Positions 12,486-22,637 of a DNA stretch of 64,000 nt are shown piece after piece. Each line of letters starts with the position of its first letter. Position 1 is the first letter of the stretch. Origin of the DNA: Triparma columacea (Eukaryota > Sar > Bolidophyceae > Parmales > Triparmaceae); NCBI GenBank assembly GCA_030267965.1, contig BRYA01000046.1, positions 19,726-83,725 on the forward strand. The letters are read 5' to 3'. A model generated the notes under the pieces. It did no database searches. It was not told the origin of the DNA and was given only the letters and a program-made list of their open reading frames with translations. Both the position numbers and the translations under genes were made by a program.

Positions 12486-12867
12486 TGTAGAGATAGTAGA
12501 AGAGAAGAGACTAGGAGAAGGAAGGAGAAGAAAGGAGGACAAAAAGAGAAGTCGAGACTGTGTGAGAACTGCTGCAAATATTACACTAAACTCGCACAAA
12601 ATGCCGCTAATTTCGATCAACAAGCAAAACACTTACATACAATCAAGAGTATGCCCTAAACGGTACTATAATATACTATTTAGGGTTAGAATATACTGGA
12701 TTGTCTCAGAATTTGCTCAATAAGAAAATGGGAGTCTCCAGATTCCAGTCGGCAGACCAAATCTGAGCTGAGCTCTCAGATAAAAAATGGAAATTTCACA
12801 TTACATTCACAACAACAACCAAGACTTCTAAACGTATAATCATCTATCATTATGACACGATTGAACT
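12486..12867. other. Spacer between LRR gene stop and myosin start
   Basis: Both neighbours are on the minus strand. The right half (about 12780-12867) matches the 3' flank of the LRR gene at 47686-48735 in inverted orientation, including a segment reading gaagtcttggttg on the minus strand. The left half is AT-richer and carries a ttagggttag motif near 12680. I see no gene in it. Confidence 0.5.
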
Positions 12868-12991
12868 TCACAGAAACTCCAGAATGACTCTCCACAAAAC
12901 TTTCGGAATCTTTTCGCGTGTTGCGGTTAACCTAAGCGGAGCTTCGTCCGACGATGATGATGATGATGATGACGATGACGATGACAACGAT

Positions 12992-13034
<43 letters not shown>

Positions 13035-14199
13035 CGTCCTCCTCCAACCCCCCCTCATCCTCCTCCTCCCCCTCATCTTCGTCCGTTCTTTTCCTTTTCA
13101 GACTATCCTGTCCACTGGGTGGATCCTCCACGTGATCCCAGGTTCCCTTCAGGCACAGAAGAGCGTTGACGCGTTCCGTCACAGCGACATTACGGTGCCA
13201 CCTGTAATGGAGAAAGGCCTCGACAGTCGGCATGTTCTTTTCAGCAGCGGCAGTGATGAGGGCAGTGCAGTTTGAGAAGCAGTCTTCACCAATGGAAACG
13301 GCAGGAGATAGAATGAGTTTCGTCAGGGCTACGCATCCCCTGAAGGCGCGAGCGCCAATCGACGTCACTCTATCTGGGATGGTAATGGTCGTGAGGGAGG
13401 AGCATTCATAGAAGGCCCATGCACCAATCGACGTTACTCCGTCCGGGATGGTGATGGCCGTGAGGGAGGAGCATCCCCTGAAGGCGTCTACGCCAATCAT
13501 CATCATTCCGTCCGGGATTGTGATGGCCGTGAGGGACCAGCATGACATGAAGGCGCCATTGCCAATCGACGTCACTCCATCCGGGATGCTGATGGCCGTG
13601 AGGGAGGAGCATCCCCCGAAGGCATTATTGCCAATTGTCGTCACTCCGTCTGGGATGGTGATGGCCGTGAGGGAGGAGCATACCTGGAAGGCGCTTTCAC
13701 AAATTGTCGTCACTCCAATTGGGATTGTGATGGCCGTGAGGGAGGAGCATCTATAGAAGGCATACATGCCAATCTTCGTCACTCCGTCTGGGATTGTGAT
13801 GGCCGTGAGGGAGGAGCATCCGTTGAAGGCGCCATAGCCAATCGTCGTCACTCCGTCCGGGATGGTGATGGCCGTGAGGGAGGAGCATCTGTAGAAGGCG
13901 CCCTTTTTAATCGACGTCACTCCGTCAGGGATGGTGATGGCCATGAGGGAGGAGCATCCTTCGAAAGCGCCCTCGCCAATCGACGTCACTCCTTGTACAA
14001 AAGTCACTTCTGTGAGTTCACGATCGTCTTTGAAGCTCCCTGTTCCGGAGTATACTGCTGTTTTGGGAAGGGGAGAGTCCCCATCATCTGGATCGTCATA
14101 GTCACCATCATAGTCACTATCATCACTATAGTCATCACCATAGTCATCACCATCGTCATCACCATCGTCATCGCCATAAGCAAAGTCTAATTCACTCAT
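12868..14199 (-). CDS. LRR_5 (BspA-type) leucine-rich-repeat protein, copy A2
   Basis: Intronless, 443 residues. The N-terminus is an Asp/Tyr/Gly-rich tract of about 40 residues encoded by near-tandem gatgac-type codons. Then come about ten 23-residue repeats of the form VTTIGxxAFxGCSSLTAITIPDG, a C-terminal cap (LSPAVSIGEDCF), a conserved segment around LHYRWHR and CLKGTWDHVE, a hypervariable acidic/poly-Ser region (about 60 residues), and the terminal motif IPKVLWRVILEFL. There is no signal peptide or membrane segment, unlike many bacterial BspA proteins, so an intracellular binding role is more likely; the ligand is unknown. Start: the ATG lies just downstream of a TATA box shared with three paralogues. 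It forms a tandem pair with the next LRR gene. Confidence 0.85.
13320..13995 (-). repeat. 69-bp tandem repeat array (about 10 units) in LRR copy A2
   Basis: Each unit encodes one 23-residue LRR. Neighbouring units are very similar at DNA level (repeated core reading gatggtgatggccgtgaggg on the plus strand), which points to recent unit gain, loss or gene conversion. Confidence 0.85.
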
Positions 14200-14217
14200 T
14201 GTAGGGATGGAGAGGAT

Positions 14218-14225
14218 CTTTTATA
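14218..14225 (-). promoter_or_regulatory. TATA box of LRR copy A2 with upstream telomere-like box
   Basis: TATAAAAG sits about 20-30 bp before the start codon, followed by the block GATCCTCTCCATCCCTACA and the ATG. A double telomere-type motif (AACCCTAACCC, 14241-14255) lies just upstream. The arrangement is nearly identical before all four LRR genes. Confidence 0.7.
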
Positions 14226-14904
14226 CCGTCCTTTCTGTAACCTAACCCTAACCCTGGATTTATTATACAGTCTTGTCGTTGAAAGCTTCAGTCCTCAACG
14301 ATTCCTACATTATCGACGGAAAATCAGGAGGGTTAGTGTGGTGTGATTGACGAAGAGCAAGGGAGAGGGATTGTGAGACCCTCAAGGATTCGTCATTGTG
14401 GGTCAATGGCGGTTCTCTACCCCATAGCAACCCCAATATGGCACTAATAACATCGAAAATATGGCCCAAAGTAGTATTATCTCGTCTATGAGACGAATAA
14501 TCCAACCCAATGAATACTCAGTCAGTCGACCGCGATTGAAGAGGGGAAATAACTTGAACTTGGCGTGAATAGGAGACTACAATCAACGAGAGGACGAAAT
14601 ACAACTGGTTAAAGCCTTAACAAGGGTCATCATTGTCATTATTGCCCGCCTTACCTTTATTTTGATAGATTTATTTATTGCCCCTATTTCTCCCTCCACT
14701 AAGAATGGGTTTGTTCAGACATGTGTGTTTCCCCCTCCAAAACTACGATTTACACAGCTCTTATCCGATTCAGAGGAGAGGGGGGTGTTGAAATACGCGG
14801 TTTGTTTTGAAGAATTAAACTTGACGCCCTCAAATATTTCTATTTTTTTACCCAACAAACTTTAGTTCGGACAGCCTTAAATCCAACTAATCAAGCGCAA
14901 AGAG

Positions 14905-16347
14905 TCAGAGAAACTCCAGAATTACTCTCCACAAAACCTTCGGTATCTTCTCACGTGTCTCAGTAACCCTTAGCGCCCCTGCTTCAACTCCGTCAGTTCG
15001 CTTCCTCTTCAGACTATCAGGTCCACTGGGTTGATTCTCCACGTGATCCCAGGTTCCCTTGAGGCACAGAAGAGCGTTGACGCGTTCCAAAACAGCGGGT
15101 TTGCGGTGCCACCTGTAATGAAGGAGGTCCAGGACAGTCGGCATGTTCTTTTCAGCAGCGGCAGTGATTAGGGCGGTGCATTCTGAGAAGCAGTCTTCAC
15201 CGATGGAAACGGCAGGAGATAGAATGAGTTTCGTCAGGGCGGAGCAATCCCTGAAGGCGGCACGGCCAATTGTCGTCACTCCATCTGGGATGGTGATGGC
15301 CGTGAGGGAGGAGCATTCAGAGAAAGCGCATTCGTCAATCGTTGTCACTCCGTCCGGGATGGTGATGGCCGTCAGGGCGGAGCAATCACTGAAGGCGGCA
15401 CTGCCAATCGACGTCACTCCATCCGGAATGGTGATGGCCGTGAGGGAGGAGCAGAAGGAGAAGGCGCTATGGCCAATCTTCGTCACTTCGTCCGGGATTG
15501 TGATGGCTGCGAGGGAGGAGCATCCATAGAAGGCGAATATGTCAATCATCGTCACTCCGTGTGGTATGGTGATGGCCGTGAGGGAGGAGCATCCGTCGAA
15601 GGCATATTCGCCAATCTTTGTCACTCCGTCTGGGATTGTGATGGCTGCGAGGGAAGAGCAATCCCTGAAGGCATAATCACCAATCGTTGTCACTCCGTCC
15701 GGGATGGTGATGGCTGTGAGAGAGGAGCATCCCCTGAAGGCCCAGTTGCCAATCGTCGTCACTGAGTCCGGGATTGTGATGGCCGTGAGGGAGGAGCATT
15801 CGTAGAAGGCGCAATGGCCAATCATCGTCACTCCGTCCGGGATGGTGATGGCCGTGAGGGAGGAGCATACCCAGAAGGCGCGTTCGCCAATCGTCGCCAC
15901 TGAGTCCGGGATGGTGATGGCCGTGAGGGCGGAGCAATCCCTGAAGGCGCGATTGCCAATCGACGTCACTCCGTCCGGGATGATGATCGCCGTGAGGGAG
16001 GAGCATCCTGCGAAGGCGCCATTGCCAATAGTCGTCACTCCGTCCGGGATGGTGATAGCCGTGAGGGAGGAGCATTTGTAGAAGGCGCCATCGCCAATTG
16101 TCGTCACTCCGTCCGGGATTGTGATGGCCGTGAGGGAGGAGCATCCCCTGAAGGCGTTATTGTCAATCGTGGTCACTTCCTTTGCAAAAGTCACTTCTGT
16201 GAGTTCATGATTGCCTCTGAAGCTCTCTGTTCCGGAGTATACTGCTGTTTTGGGAAGGGGATAGTACCCAGCTGGTTCGCTATAGTAACCACCATAGCCA
16301 TAACCATTGTCATCACTATAGTCATAAGCAAAGTCAAATTCACTCAT
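14905..16347 (-). CDS. LRR_5 (BspA-type) leucine-rich-repeat protein, copy A1
   Basis: Intronless, 480 residues, the longest of the four paralogues, with about 14 LRR units of 23 residues. The N-terminus is a shorter Asp/Tyr/Gly-rich tract. The C-terminal part keeps the LHYRWHR, CLKGTWDHVE and IPKVLWRVILEFL segments but lacks the poly-Ser insertion of copy A2; instead it has a basic KRKRTDG stretch. No signal peptide or membrane helix is seen. The promoter block and about 450 bp of upstream sequence are shared with the other copies. Its 3' flank (about 14640-14890) matches the 3' flank of the gene at 46017-46982, so these two are direct counterparts in the duplicated segment. Function unknown beyond a likely protein-binding solenoid. 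Confidence 0.85.
   Translation of the reverse strand: MSEFDFAYDYSDDNGYGYGGYYSEPAGYYPLPKTAVYSGTESFRGNHELTEVTFAKEVTTIDNNAFRGCSSLTAITIPDGVTTIGDGAFYKCSSLTAITIPDGVTTIGNGAFAGCSSLTAIIIPDGVTSIGNRAFRDCSALTAITIPDSVATIGERAFWVCSSLTAITIPDGVTMIGHCAFYECSSLTAITIPDSVTTIGNWAFRGCSSLTAITIPDGVTTIGDYAFRDCSSLAAITIPDGVTKIGEYAFDGCSSLTAITIPHGVTMIDIFAFYGCSSLAAITIPDEVTKIGHSAFSFCSSLTAITIPDGVTSIGSAAFSDCSALTAITIPDGVTTIDECAFSECSSLTAITIPDGVTTIGRAAFRDCSALTKLILSPAVSIGEDCFSECTALITAAAEKNMPTVLDLLHYRWHRKPAVLERVNALLCLKGTWDHVENQPSGPDSLKRKRTDGVEAGALRVTETREKIPKVLWRVILEFL
15240..16190 (-). repeat. 69-bp tandem repeat array (about 14 units) in LRR copy A1
   Basis: The units encode 23-residue LRRs and differ mainly at the exposed positions before the Ala-Phe pair, while the CSSLTAITIPDGVT part is nearly invariant. 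Confidence 0.85.
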
Positions 16348-16365
16348 TGTAGGGATGGAGAGGAT

Positions 16366-16373
16366 CTTTTATA
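16366..16373 (-). promoter_or_regulatory. TATA box of LRR copy A1
   Basis: TATAAAAG about 20 bp before the ATG, with a double telomere-type motif at 16389-16403. It is the same block as in the three paralogues. Confidence 0.7.
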
Positions 16374-17088
16374 CCGTCCTTTCTGTAACCTAACCCTAAC
16401 CCTGGATTTATTATACAGTCTTGTCGTTGAAAGCTTCAGTCCTCAACGAATTCCTACATTATCGACGGGAATGAGGAGGGTTAGTGTGGTGTGATTGACG
16501 AAGAGCAAGGGAGAGGGATTGTGAGACCCCTCAAGGATTCGTCAATGGCGGTTCTCTACCCCATAGTAGCCCCAATATGGTACTAATAGTATCGAAAATA
16601 TGGCTGAAAGTAGTATTATCTTGTCTATGAGACGAATAATCCAACCCAATGAATACTCAGTCCACCGATTAATTGAAGAGGGTAAATAACTTGAACTTGG
16701 ACGTGAATAAGAGATAAAAATGAACGATAGCACAAATAACAACTGGTGAAAGCCTTAACAAGAGTTATCATTGTTATTGTTGTCTTTCTTACCTATATTT
16801 CAAAGCTTTATTAATTATCCTGCATTCCTTGGGTTGGGAAATCTTTCAAATCTTCCTTTTTTAAAACCTCTTCGGAAGAATCGAATACGAATCTGAATTA
16901 TTACTCTTTCTCCATTCATTATTATACACCTGGGACCCCGCTTTATCACCCTCAACAACCACATTTTCACCTTCCTCCACCAACGGCGGTGCCGAGGTCC
17001 TTTTTGTGCCTTCCAGGACGACCGTGGTCTCCAAAAGTTTGGAGGTTGCGAGGAGATATAACAGAAACGCCAGAGGCGGGAAAATAAA
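16374..17088. other. Divergent spacer between LRR copy A1 and the carrier gene
   Basis: The left 430 bp is the LRR upstream module (shared with 45702-46016 and 47217-47685). The right part, from about 16806, is unique. I saw no convincing gene; a long minus-strand open frame over 16815-17297 is basic, runs into the carrier gene and looks like a shadow. Confidence 0.5.
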
Positions 17089-17964
17089 ATGGTGTCTCCC
17101 CCATCAACAACCCCATCGACAACCCCCCCTAGACACAACATAGACATCCACCAATCCTTAACCCGTGGTCTAACCGGCGCCCTAGGGTCCATCCCCGGTA
17201 CAATCCTCGCACACCCATTTGACCTCTCAAAGATACTCATCCAGTCAGGTCGCGCCAAGACCTTCAAATCCTCCTTCCCTCTTGTCCTAAAGAACAACCC
17301 CTACAGGGGTTTAACCTCAGGACTTAACCAGAAGTTCACAACTAGGGGTCCAATGTTCCTATTCTCAGACCTCTTCACACAGTCCCTCCTAAACCGTACA
17401 ACCCTCCCATTAGATTACGCCGTCATACTAGGTTCTACCCTATCAGGTTACACGACCGGTGCATTAGCCTCGTTAAGTGAGTGGTCTAAAGTCCTCTCAG
17501 CCGTACGCCCCTCCTCCTCTTCCTCTCTACCCCCCCGTACTCTTTCAGCGTTTCGTTTACTAAAACAATCCACGTCAACCTCGGGTGACCTAAAAATGCT
17601 GCTGAGGAGGTCTAACGGTGCCGGTGTAAGGAACGCTATATTCGACTGTACGTTCTTCACCACACTCCACCACCTTCGTCACCGTTCAGAGTCCCCAACA
17701 GCGTGTTACGCCTTAGCCGCGGTTCTTGCAGTGTTGGTTGATTACACCTTTGACGTATGTGTTAAACGTATGATGTCGTTACCCCCAGGTGAACATGTAC
17801 GTGGGATATTTGAGGAGGTTAAGGTTACGGTAGGGAGGGAAGGTTTAAGAAGGACTTATAGAGGAGCTGGGGTTAAGGCTGTGGAATTCGGGATCAGCTA
17901 TGCGGCAACTGGATTCGGGGCTATGGCGGTTTATAGGATTATGGGGGGAGGAGAAAGGGGATAA
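17089..17964 (+). CDS. Divergent mitochondrial carrier family (SLC25-like) protein
   Basis: Intronless, 291 residues, about the length of a three-repeat mitochondrial carrier. The first repeat has GxIPGTILAHPFDLSK, a clear PX(D/E)XX(K/R) signature near residue 43. The second and third signatures are weak: around SLSEWSK the Pro is missing, and in the third repeat VDYTFDVCVKRMM likewise replaces Pro. Hydrophobic and Gly-rich segments alternate through the protein as expected for six short helices, ending in YRGAGVKAVEFGISYAA. The substrate cannot be read from the sequence. It is divergent from the LRR copy A1. The loss of canonical prolines suggests a specialised or non-transporting member. 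Confidence 0.7.
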   Translation: MVSPPSTTPSTTPPRHNIDIHQSLTRGLTGALGSIPGTILAHPFDLSKILIQSGRAKTFKSSFPLVLKNNPYRGLTSGLNQKFTTRGPMFLFSDLFTQSLLNRTTLPLDYAVILGSTLSGYTTGALASLSEWSKVLSAVRPSSSSSLPPRTLSAFRLLKQSTSTSGDLKMLLRRSNGAGVRNAIFDCTFFTTLHHLRHRSESPTACYALAAVLAVLVDYTFDVCVKRMMSLPPGEHVRGIFEEVKVTVGREGLRRTYRGAGVKAVEFGISYAATGFGAMAVYRIMGGGERG

Positions 17965-18107
17965 TAAGGGCAGGGTTTGTTGTTTATTTTGAAACAAATT
18001 GTTGGCGCTCCTCGCCCATATTATTACGTGCTGGTGTGTTCTCTCTCTCTCCCCCCCTTGCCAGTGTCGTCTCTCACTCCTCGTGCTTCTTGCTTCGAAG
18101 CTGCTCA

Positions 18108-19043
18108 TTAGCCATAATGTTGTTCGAATTTAACAAAGTATATCCCCGGCGTACAAGTTTTGCACGGAATTGAAATTCCGTACCGGCACTTGTTGCAACC
18201 AGCACAATGCCACTCCCTCCAGTCGCATTCAAGCTTACAAATCGGGCACCAAAAATCATGATAGTTGTCGTCCTCACCATGAACGGGTTCCAGAACATCC
18301 TCCTTCTCATGTTTGTCTATTCCATTCACGCAGGACCGCTCATTCAATTCGCCGTCAGGTGGCCCGCCCCCCTTCCAGTCTGGCTCTTCCATCTCGAAAT
18401 CGTATATATCATTTCCCTGCGATATCCACTCCGACCGAGCTTCCTTCCAATCCATGCACCTGTCCTCAAGTTCTTGGACAGCTCTCGGTACCCATCCTTG
18501 CCCTACAACTTTAGGACGAGGTTCGTCAGGTCCTCTACCCAACTCGTCGATAATATCTTGTTTCTTCCCTCCAGGCGGACAAGCAACAGGCCAAGATCTA
18601 CCTCCTTTTACACCGCGAGAGATTGCTAGGGACTTCAACTCGGGGAGCTTAAGTTTCCTCAAGTCAATAGGATCGGGGAGAGGGTCAGATATATCCAGCA
18701 GCTTCTGGTAAACACCGCGGCGCTCGTATTGGATTCTTTCATCTTCGGATTTCTGACTATCACTGATTATTCTTGTAAGACGGAAGAATTCTGAATCTTC
18801 CTGCCAACGATTGTTTTCTAACGTCAATTCCACACTCTTTCTCAAAGATATTACATCGTTCCTAGCCTTGTCCAGTTTTACTAGACGCTCCCGTAGTTTT
18901 GTCTTGGCTTCCTCTTGATTTTCATCGTCTTCGACTTTCACTTCTCTCTCCTCCTTGACTTGCTCTTCTCTCTCCGCCCCATCTTCGGCGACCTGGGTAG
19001 GATCTTCGCGCTTTCGCTTCTTCTCATTGTCGGTATCCGCCAT
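18108..19043 (-). CDS. Unknown protein with SAP-like helix pair and Cys-rich C-terminus
   Basis: Intronless, 311 residues; no firm family. The first 60 residues are Lys/Glu-rich with a KKRKRED cluster that could be a nuclear signal. A helical region follows. Around residues 130-165 a leucine-patterned segment (DLRKLKLPELKSLAISRGVKG, then KKQDIIDEL) resembles a SAP DNA-binding motif with an insertion. The C-terminus has a compact Cys cluster: CPIC, CAGCNKC and CKTC, a likely zinc-binding ribbon. A nuclear nucleic-acid-binding role is a reasonable inference. The gene is divergent from the DPP8/9-like gene, with 233 bp between start codons, and converges with the carrier gene. Confidence 0.7.
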   Translation of the reverse strand: MADTDNEKKRKREDPTQVAEDGAEREEQVKEEREVKVEDDENQEEAKTKLRERLVKLDKARNDVISLRKSVELTLENNRWQEDSEFFRLTRIISDSQKSEDERIQYERRGVYQKLLDISDPLPDPIDLRKLKLPELKSLAISRGVKGGRSWPVACPPGGKKQDIIDELGRGPDEPRPKVVGQGWVPRAVQELEDRCMDWKEARSEWISQGNDIYDFEMEEPDWKGGGPPDGELNERSCVNGIDKHEKEDVLEPVHGEDDNYHDFWCPICKLECDWREWHCAGCNKCRYGISIPCKTCTPGIYFVKFEQHYG

Positions 19044-19276
19044 TTCGGTGTGAAATAATCACTCTTATAAAAGAAAGTTGAAAGAAGGAGGGAAGAAGGA
19101 GGGAAGAAGGAGTCTAAGATTTATTTGGGGAAGCTAACGACCAAGGCGATTGAAGGGCGGTGACAGGGTGTAAGTGAGGATATTAATGACTCGAGATCGT
19201 TGGGAAGGTCAGACTGCAAGTTTTATAGAATGGGAAGAGAAAGAAGTCTGGAAAAAGTGTGCCCAAATCGCAAATA

Positions 19277-22200
19277 ATGGATTCTGAATATGCAGCTTCA
19301 CTCCCAGCCCCAGGTTAGTATCTATCGTGTGATAGTATGTGTAACGTGTTTTTGGTGTCCTCTATTAGCTTACCCACACCATCATTATAGGCGTATACAC
19401 AGGAGAAAGCTACCATTTCTACCCTCCCCTTGCTCCCGCGTCAGACAATCCAAATAATGTCCATGGGATTTGCTCTTTCCTTAGACCTACAACAAACAAT
19501 CCTACAAGTTTAGAGCTAGTTCAGATGAATATTGACACTGGTATAGTCACTGTTATCGTAACTCCTGATGAAAGAGTAGAGAGAAGGGATGAAAATGAGG
19601 GAAGGAATGAGGGAAGGAATGAGATGAAAAAAAGAGAAAAACAATCAGAGGTAAGGATACAAGGAGAGAAGGGCGAGGAGTGTGAGAGGCTAAGCGACGA
19701 CAAGGGCGAGGCGAGGCGAGCCTAGGGACGCCCTCTCTCAAACAACAACTGCCATGATTCTCATCCCTCACGATTCGCTTTGCTCATCAAAATTAAGGAG
19801 GAAAATACCACCAACAAAAATACCACCAACAATCAAACCAACGCCTCTCAGGGTCCCACCTCAGTCCCACCTTCAGGACAACCTTCCATCTCTAAGGGTT
19901 CATCAGCAGCTCCCCAAAAGGCCCAGTCCCTACTACTCCAGGAGAGGCAGCGTCAGATGAGCACGGGCATTCGAACCTACGCGCCTCACCCTACCCACCA
20001 GGTCTACATGGTAGAGTGGGAGGGGGGGATCAAAGCGTACTGGTTGGAAGGGGAGAGTGGTGAGTTGGGGAGAAGGGGGGGGGGGAGGAGAGATATGGGG
20101 GTGCTGGGAGGGAAGGGGAAGATGAGACCCCGTAAATCTACCGCCCCCCCCCACCCCCCCGATCCCGAATTCCACGCGAGGTCATTATTTTTTTTCACCC
20201 ATACACCATCTAACCTCATCCTCTCCTTCCCCCACCCCCCCAAACCCCAGTATCCTCAAAATTCATCCTCCCCCACCCCGCTCAAGACTACCGTTGGTCC
20301 CCCCTCGGCGTAACCTACGTGTACCAATCTGAGGTCTACTACATCCCCTGCACCATATCCCTCTCCGGGGTGGGAGACGTTACTGGAGGAGGTTCACAGG
20401 GAATGGAAGTGGACTCCTCCTCCTCCCCCACCTCCTCCTCATCCCCGCCTGGTATATCAGTAACGGTTGGATCTCCCGTACGTGTAACGTACGGATCCTC
20501 ACTGCACGTTACGTGCGGGTTACCTGACTACCTTCAGATGGAGGAGATGGATTACTACAAGGGTTACTGGTTCTGTCCCTCCCCCGCCACCAAGAAGGGG
20601 GAGGAGGAGAAGGGGAGGAAGAGAGGTAAAGGAGGAGGAGGGGGGAGGAATGTTATGGGGAGGATGTTCTTCACTAAAGTAGACAACACTAACGTAGAGG
20701 AGATTGTACTCCCAGACGGTACGGGGGGGGGGGAAGTTATGAGGTACCCTAAACCCGGATCCAGCAACCCAGCCGTTACCCTAGGGGTAGTTGAGGTCAG
20801 GGAGGGAGGAGGAGGATGGGAGGACGTGAGGTGGGTTGAATTGGGGGAGGATATGGAATACATGGCTAGAGTGCAAACTTGGGGGGGGGGGACGTTCGTT
20901 GTTTGGCAGGATAGACGACAGACTATGGTCAGACTTGAGTATGTGGATGGGGGGGGGAAGAGGGAGATTGTTATGGAGGAAAAGGCGGGGGAAGGATGGG
21001 TTAATCTAAACCATATTTTCAGGGTAGTTAAAGGGGGGGGGAAGGTCGAGTTCCTATGGGGGAGCGAGAGGGAGGGGGGATTCATGCAGGTCTACAGGTA
21101 CCAGTGGATGGGGCCGGGATCAAGGGAGACCGCGACGTGCTTAGGACGGGTCACGGGGGGGGGGTGGGTCGTTGAGGGTGTTGCGGGTTACGACTTTGAG
21201 ACCGGTTGCGTATACGCAGTCGGGAACGGGACAGGGAAGTGGGGGGAACGACACCTGGTGAGATCGAAGGGGGGGAAGGACCTGGACGTCGTGAGCGGGG
21301 AGTGGGGGGGATGGAACACTGTCAACATGGACGGGAAATGCAAACTTGCAACGGTCACGACAAGCGGGGTGGGGAGGGTTATGGAAGCCAAGATTTACAG
21401 GGTGGGGAGGGAGGGAAAGAAGTGGGAGGTCGTTAGGGATATTGGGAAGGGGAGAGGAGGGCAGGATCTGGAGGTAAGAGAAGACAGGGGGGGAAGGCGG
21501 CGAAAGGCGACGGGTCGTAATGCTACGACGACTCCCCCCCCTTCGCTCGTCGCACAAAACTCTAAACGCACAACGCAACCCCTTCGCTCCCCCCCCCCCC
21601 TCCCCCCAGGATCCCACCTTGGGTTCGTTCCGTAATAGGGTCGGAACTGAGCTCTTCTACAGCCTCTACACTCCATCGGAAAAGGAGTTCGGTAAGGGTC
21701 CCCATCCCCTGATCGTCTACGTCTACGGGGGACCTCACGTGCAAAGGGTCAACGACAGCTGGGCGCAGAACGCTGATATGAGAGCACAGAGACTCAGGAG
21801 TCTGGGATTCGCGGTTGTCAAATGCGACAATAGGGGAGGGAGCAGGTGAGAATCGGGAGGGGGGGGGAAGGGGGGCTGTTCCGACGTTTTCCTGACCCCT
21901 CCTCCTCACTCTCCTTCTCCACCCTTCTCCACAACCCCTCAGGAGGGGCAGAAACTTCGAGCTCGAGATTTTGGGGGATATGGGTAACAAGGAGGTCGAC
22001 GACCAGGTCGACTGCGTGGACCACATAACCCGGGTCCTGAAGGTCGGGGACTCCAAAAGGGTGGGCATCATAGGCTGGAGCTACGGTGGCTACATGGCGG
22101 CAATGTGCCTCAGCAAGGAGCCGGGGGTCTTCCACGCGGCGGTGAGCGGGGCGCCGGTTACGACTTGGAGGGCGTACGATACGCACTACACGGAGAGGTA

Positions 22201-22637
22201 CATGGGACTGCCGGAGGAGAACGAGGAGGGGTATGAGAGAAGCAGGTAAGGGGGGAGGAGGGAGGGGGGGGAGGAGCGACCACCGAAGGTGAACGCTTTT
22301 GTCAGTTGCCGCCAGTTCTCATCTTACCCGTCTTCCCATCCCGCCCCTCAGCGTAATGAGCCACTCCCACAAAATCAAAGGGCGCCTAATGCTCGTCCAC
22401 GGCATGGTCGATGAAAACGTTCACTTCGGGCACACCACCAGGCTCATCAATAAGCTCATCTCCGACATGATCCCCTACGATCTTCTCCTCTTCCCGACGG
22501 AGAGGCACAGCCCGAGGGGGAAGAAGGGTAGGGCATACATGGAAGAGAGGATTGGGGACTTCTTCGAAAGACACGTCAAGAATAGGGAGAGGGGAGGGGG
22601 GAGGAAGGGTTTCCTGGGGAGCATCCTTGGCAAGTGA
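19277..22637 (+). CDS. DPP8/9-like dipeptidyl peptidase (S9B prolyl oligopeptidase family)
   Basis: Serine peptidase that removes X-Pro dipeptides. I reconstruct seven exons: 19277-19313, 19391-19650, 19798-20059, 20287-21473, 21610-21845, 21943-22245 and 22352-22637. All phases agree and the product is 856 residues, near the size of animal DPP8/9. There is no N-terminal membrane anchor, so it is probably cytosolic. The propeller part has the [13 protein letters not shown] and [10 protein letters not shown] regions. The hydrolase part has NRGGSRRG, the nucleophile in GWSYGG (Ser near 707), the acid in [10 protein letters not shown] and the base in ERHSPR. Exon 4 carries many GGG runs, so parts of the propeller are Gly-rich and likely prone to slippage. 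The exact ends of exons 2-3 rest on frame and splice sites only. Confidence 0.87.

Larger units (their letters stand above)
12780..16805 (-). repeat. Segmental duplication, copy A (LRR gene pair), inverted relative to 45702-48815
   Basis: Read on the minus strand, the order is upstream module, LRR gene, spacer, upstream module, LRR gene, 3' flank. The same order is found on the plus strand at about 45702-48815. Matching landmarks include gaaatataggtaag at the outer edge, aaataacttgaacttgg in the upstream module, the spacer segment tgttgggtaaaaaaatag, and the 3' flank. Copy A is longer mainly because its repeat arrays have more units and because copy B lost part of one upstream module. Confidence 0.8.

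Noticed and set aside
12954..13170. Asp-rich or Met/Thr-rich plus-strand frames over a GATGAC microsatellite
   Set aside because: The microsatellite is explained by the poly-Ser/acidic region of LRR copy A2 on the minus strand.
14241..14255. Telomere repeats as a sign of a chromosome end
   Set aside because: Only two units are present at each site, always in the same promoter position; genes continue on both sides.
12868..16347. LRR_5 genes as bacterial DNA acquired by transfer or contamination
   Set aside because: They have TATA boxes and eukaryotic flanks, no signal peptide, and are embedded among intron-bearing genes in two loci; an old transfer cannot be excluded but nothing here shows it.
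16815..17297. 160-codon basic minus-strand frame
   Set aside because: It overlaps the start of the carrier gene and has no features of its own.
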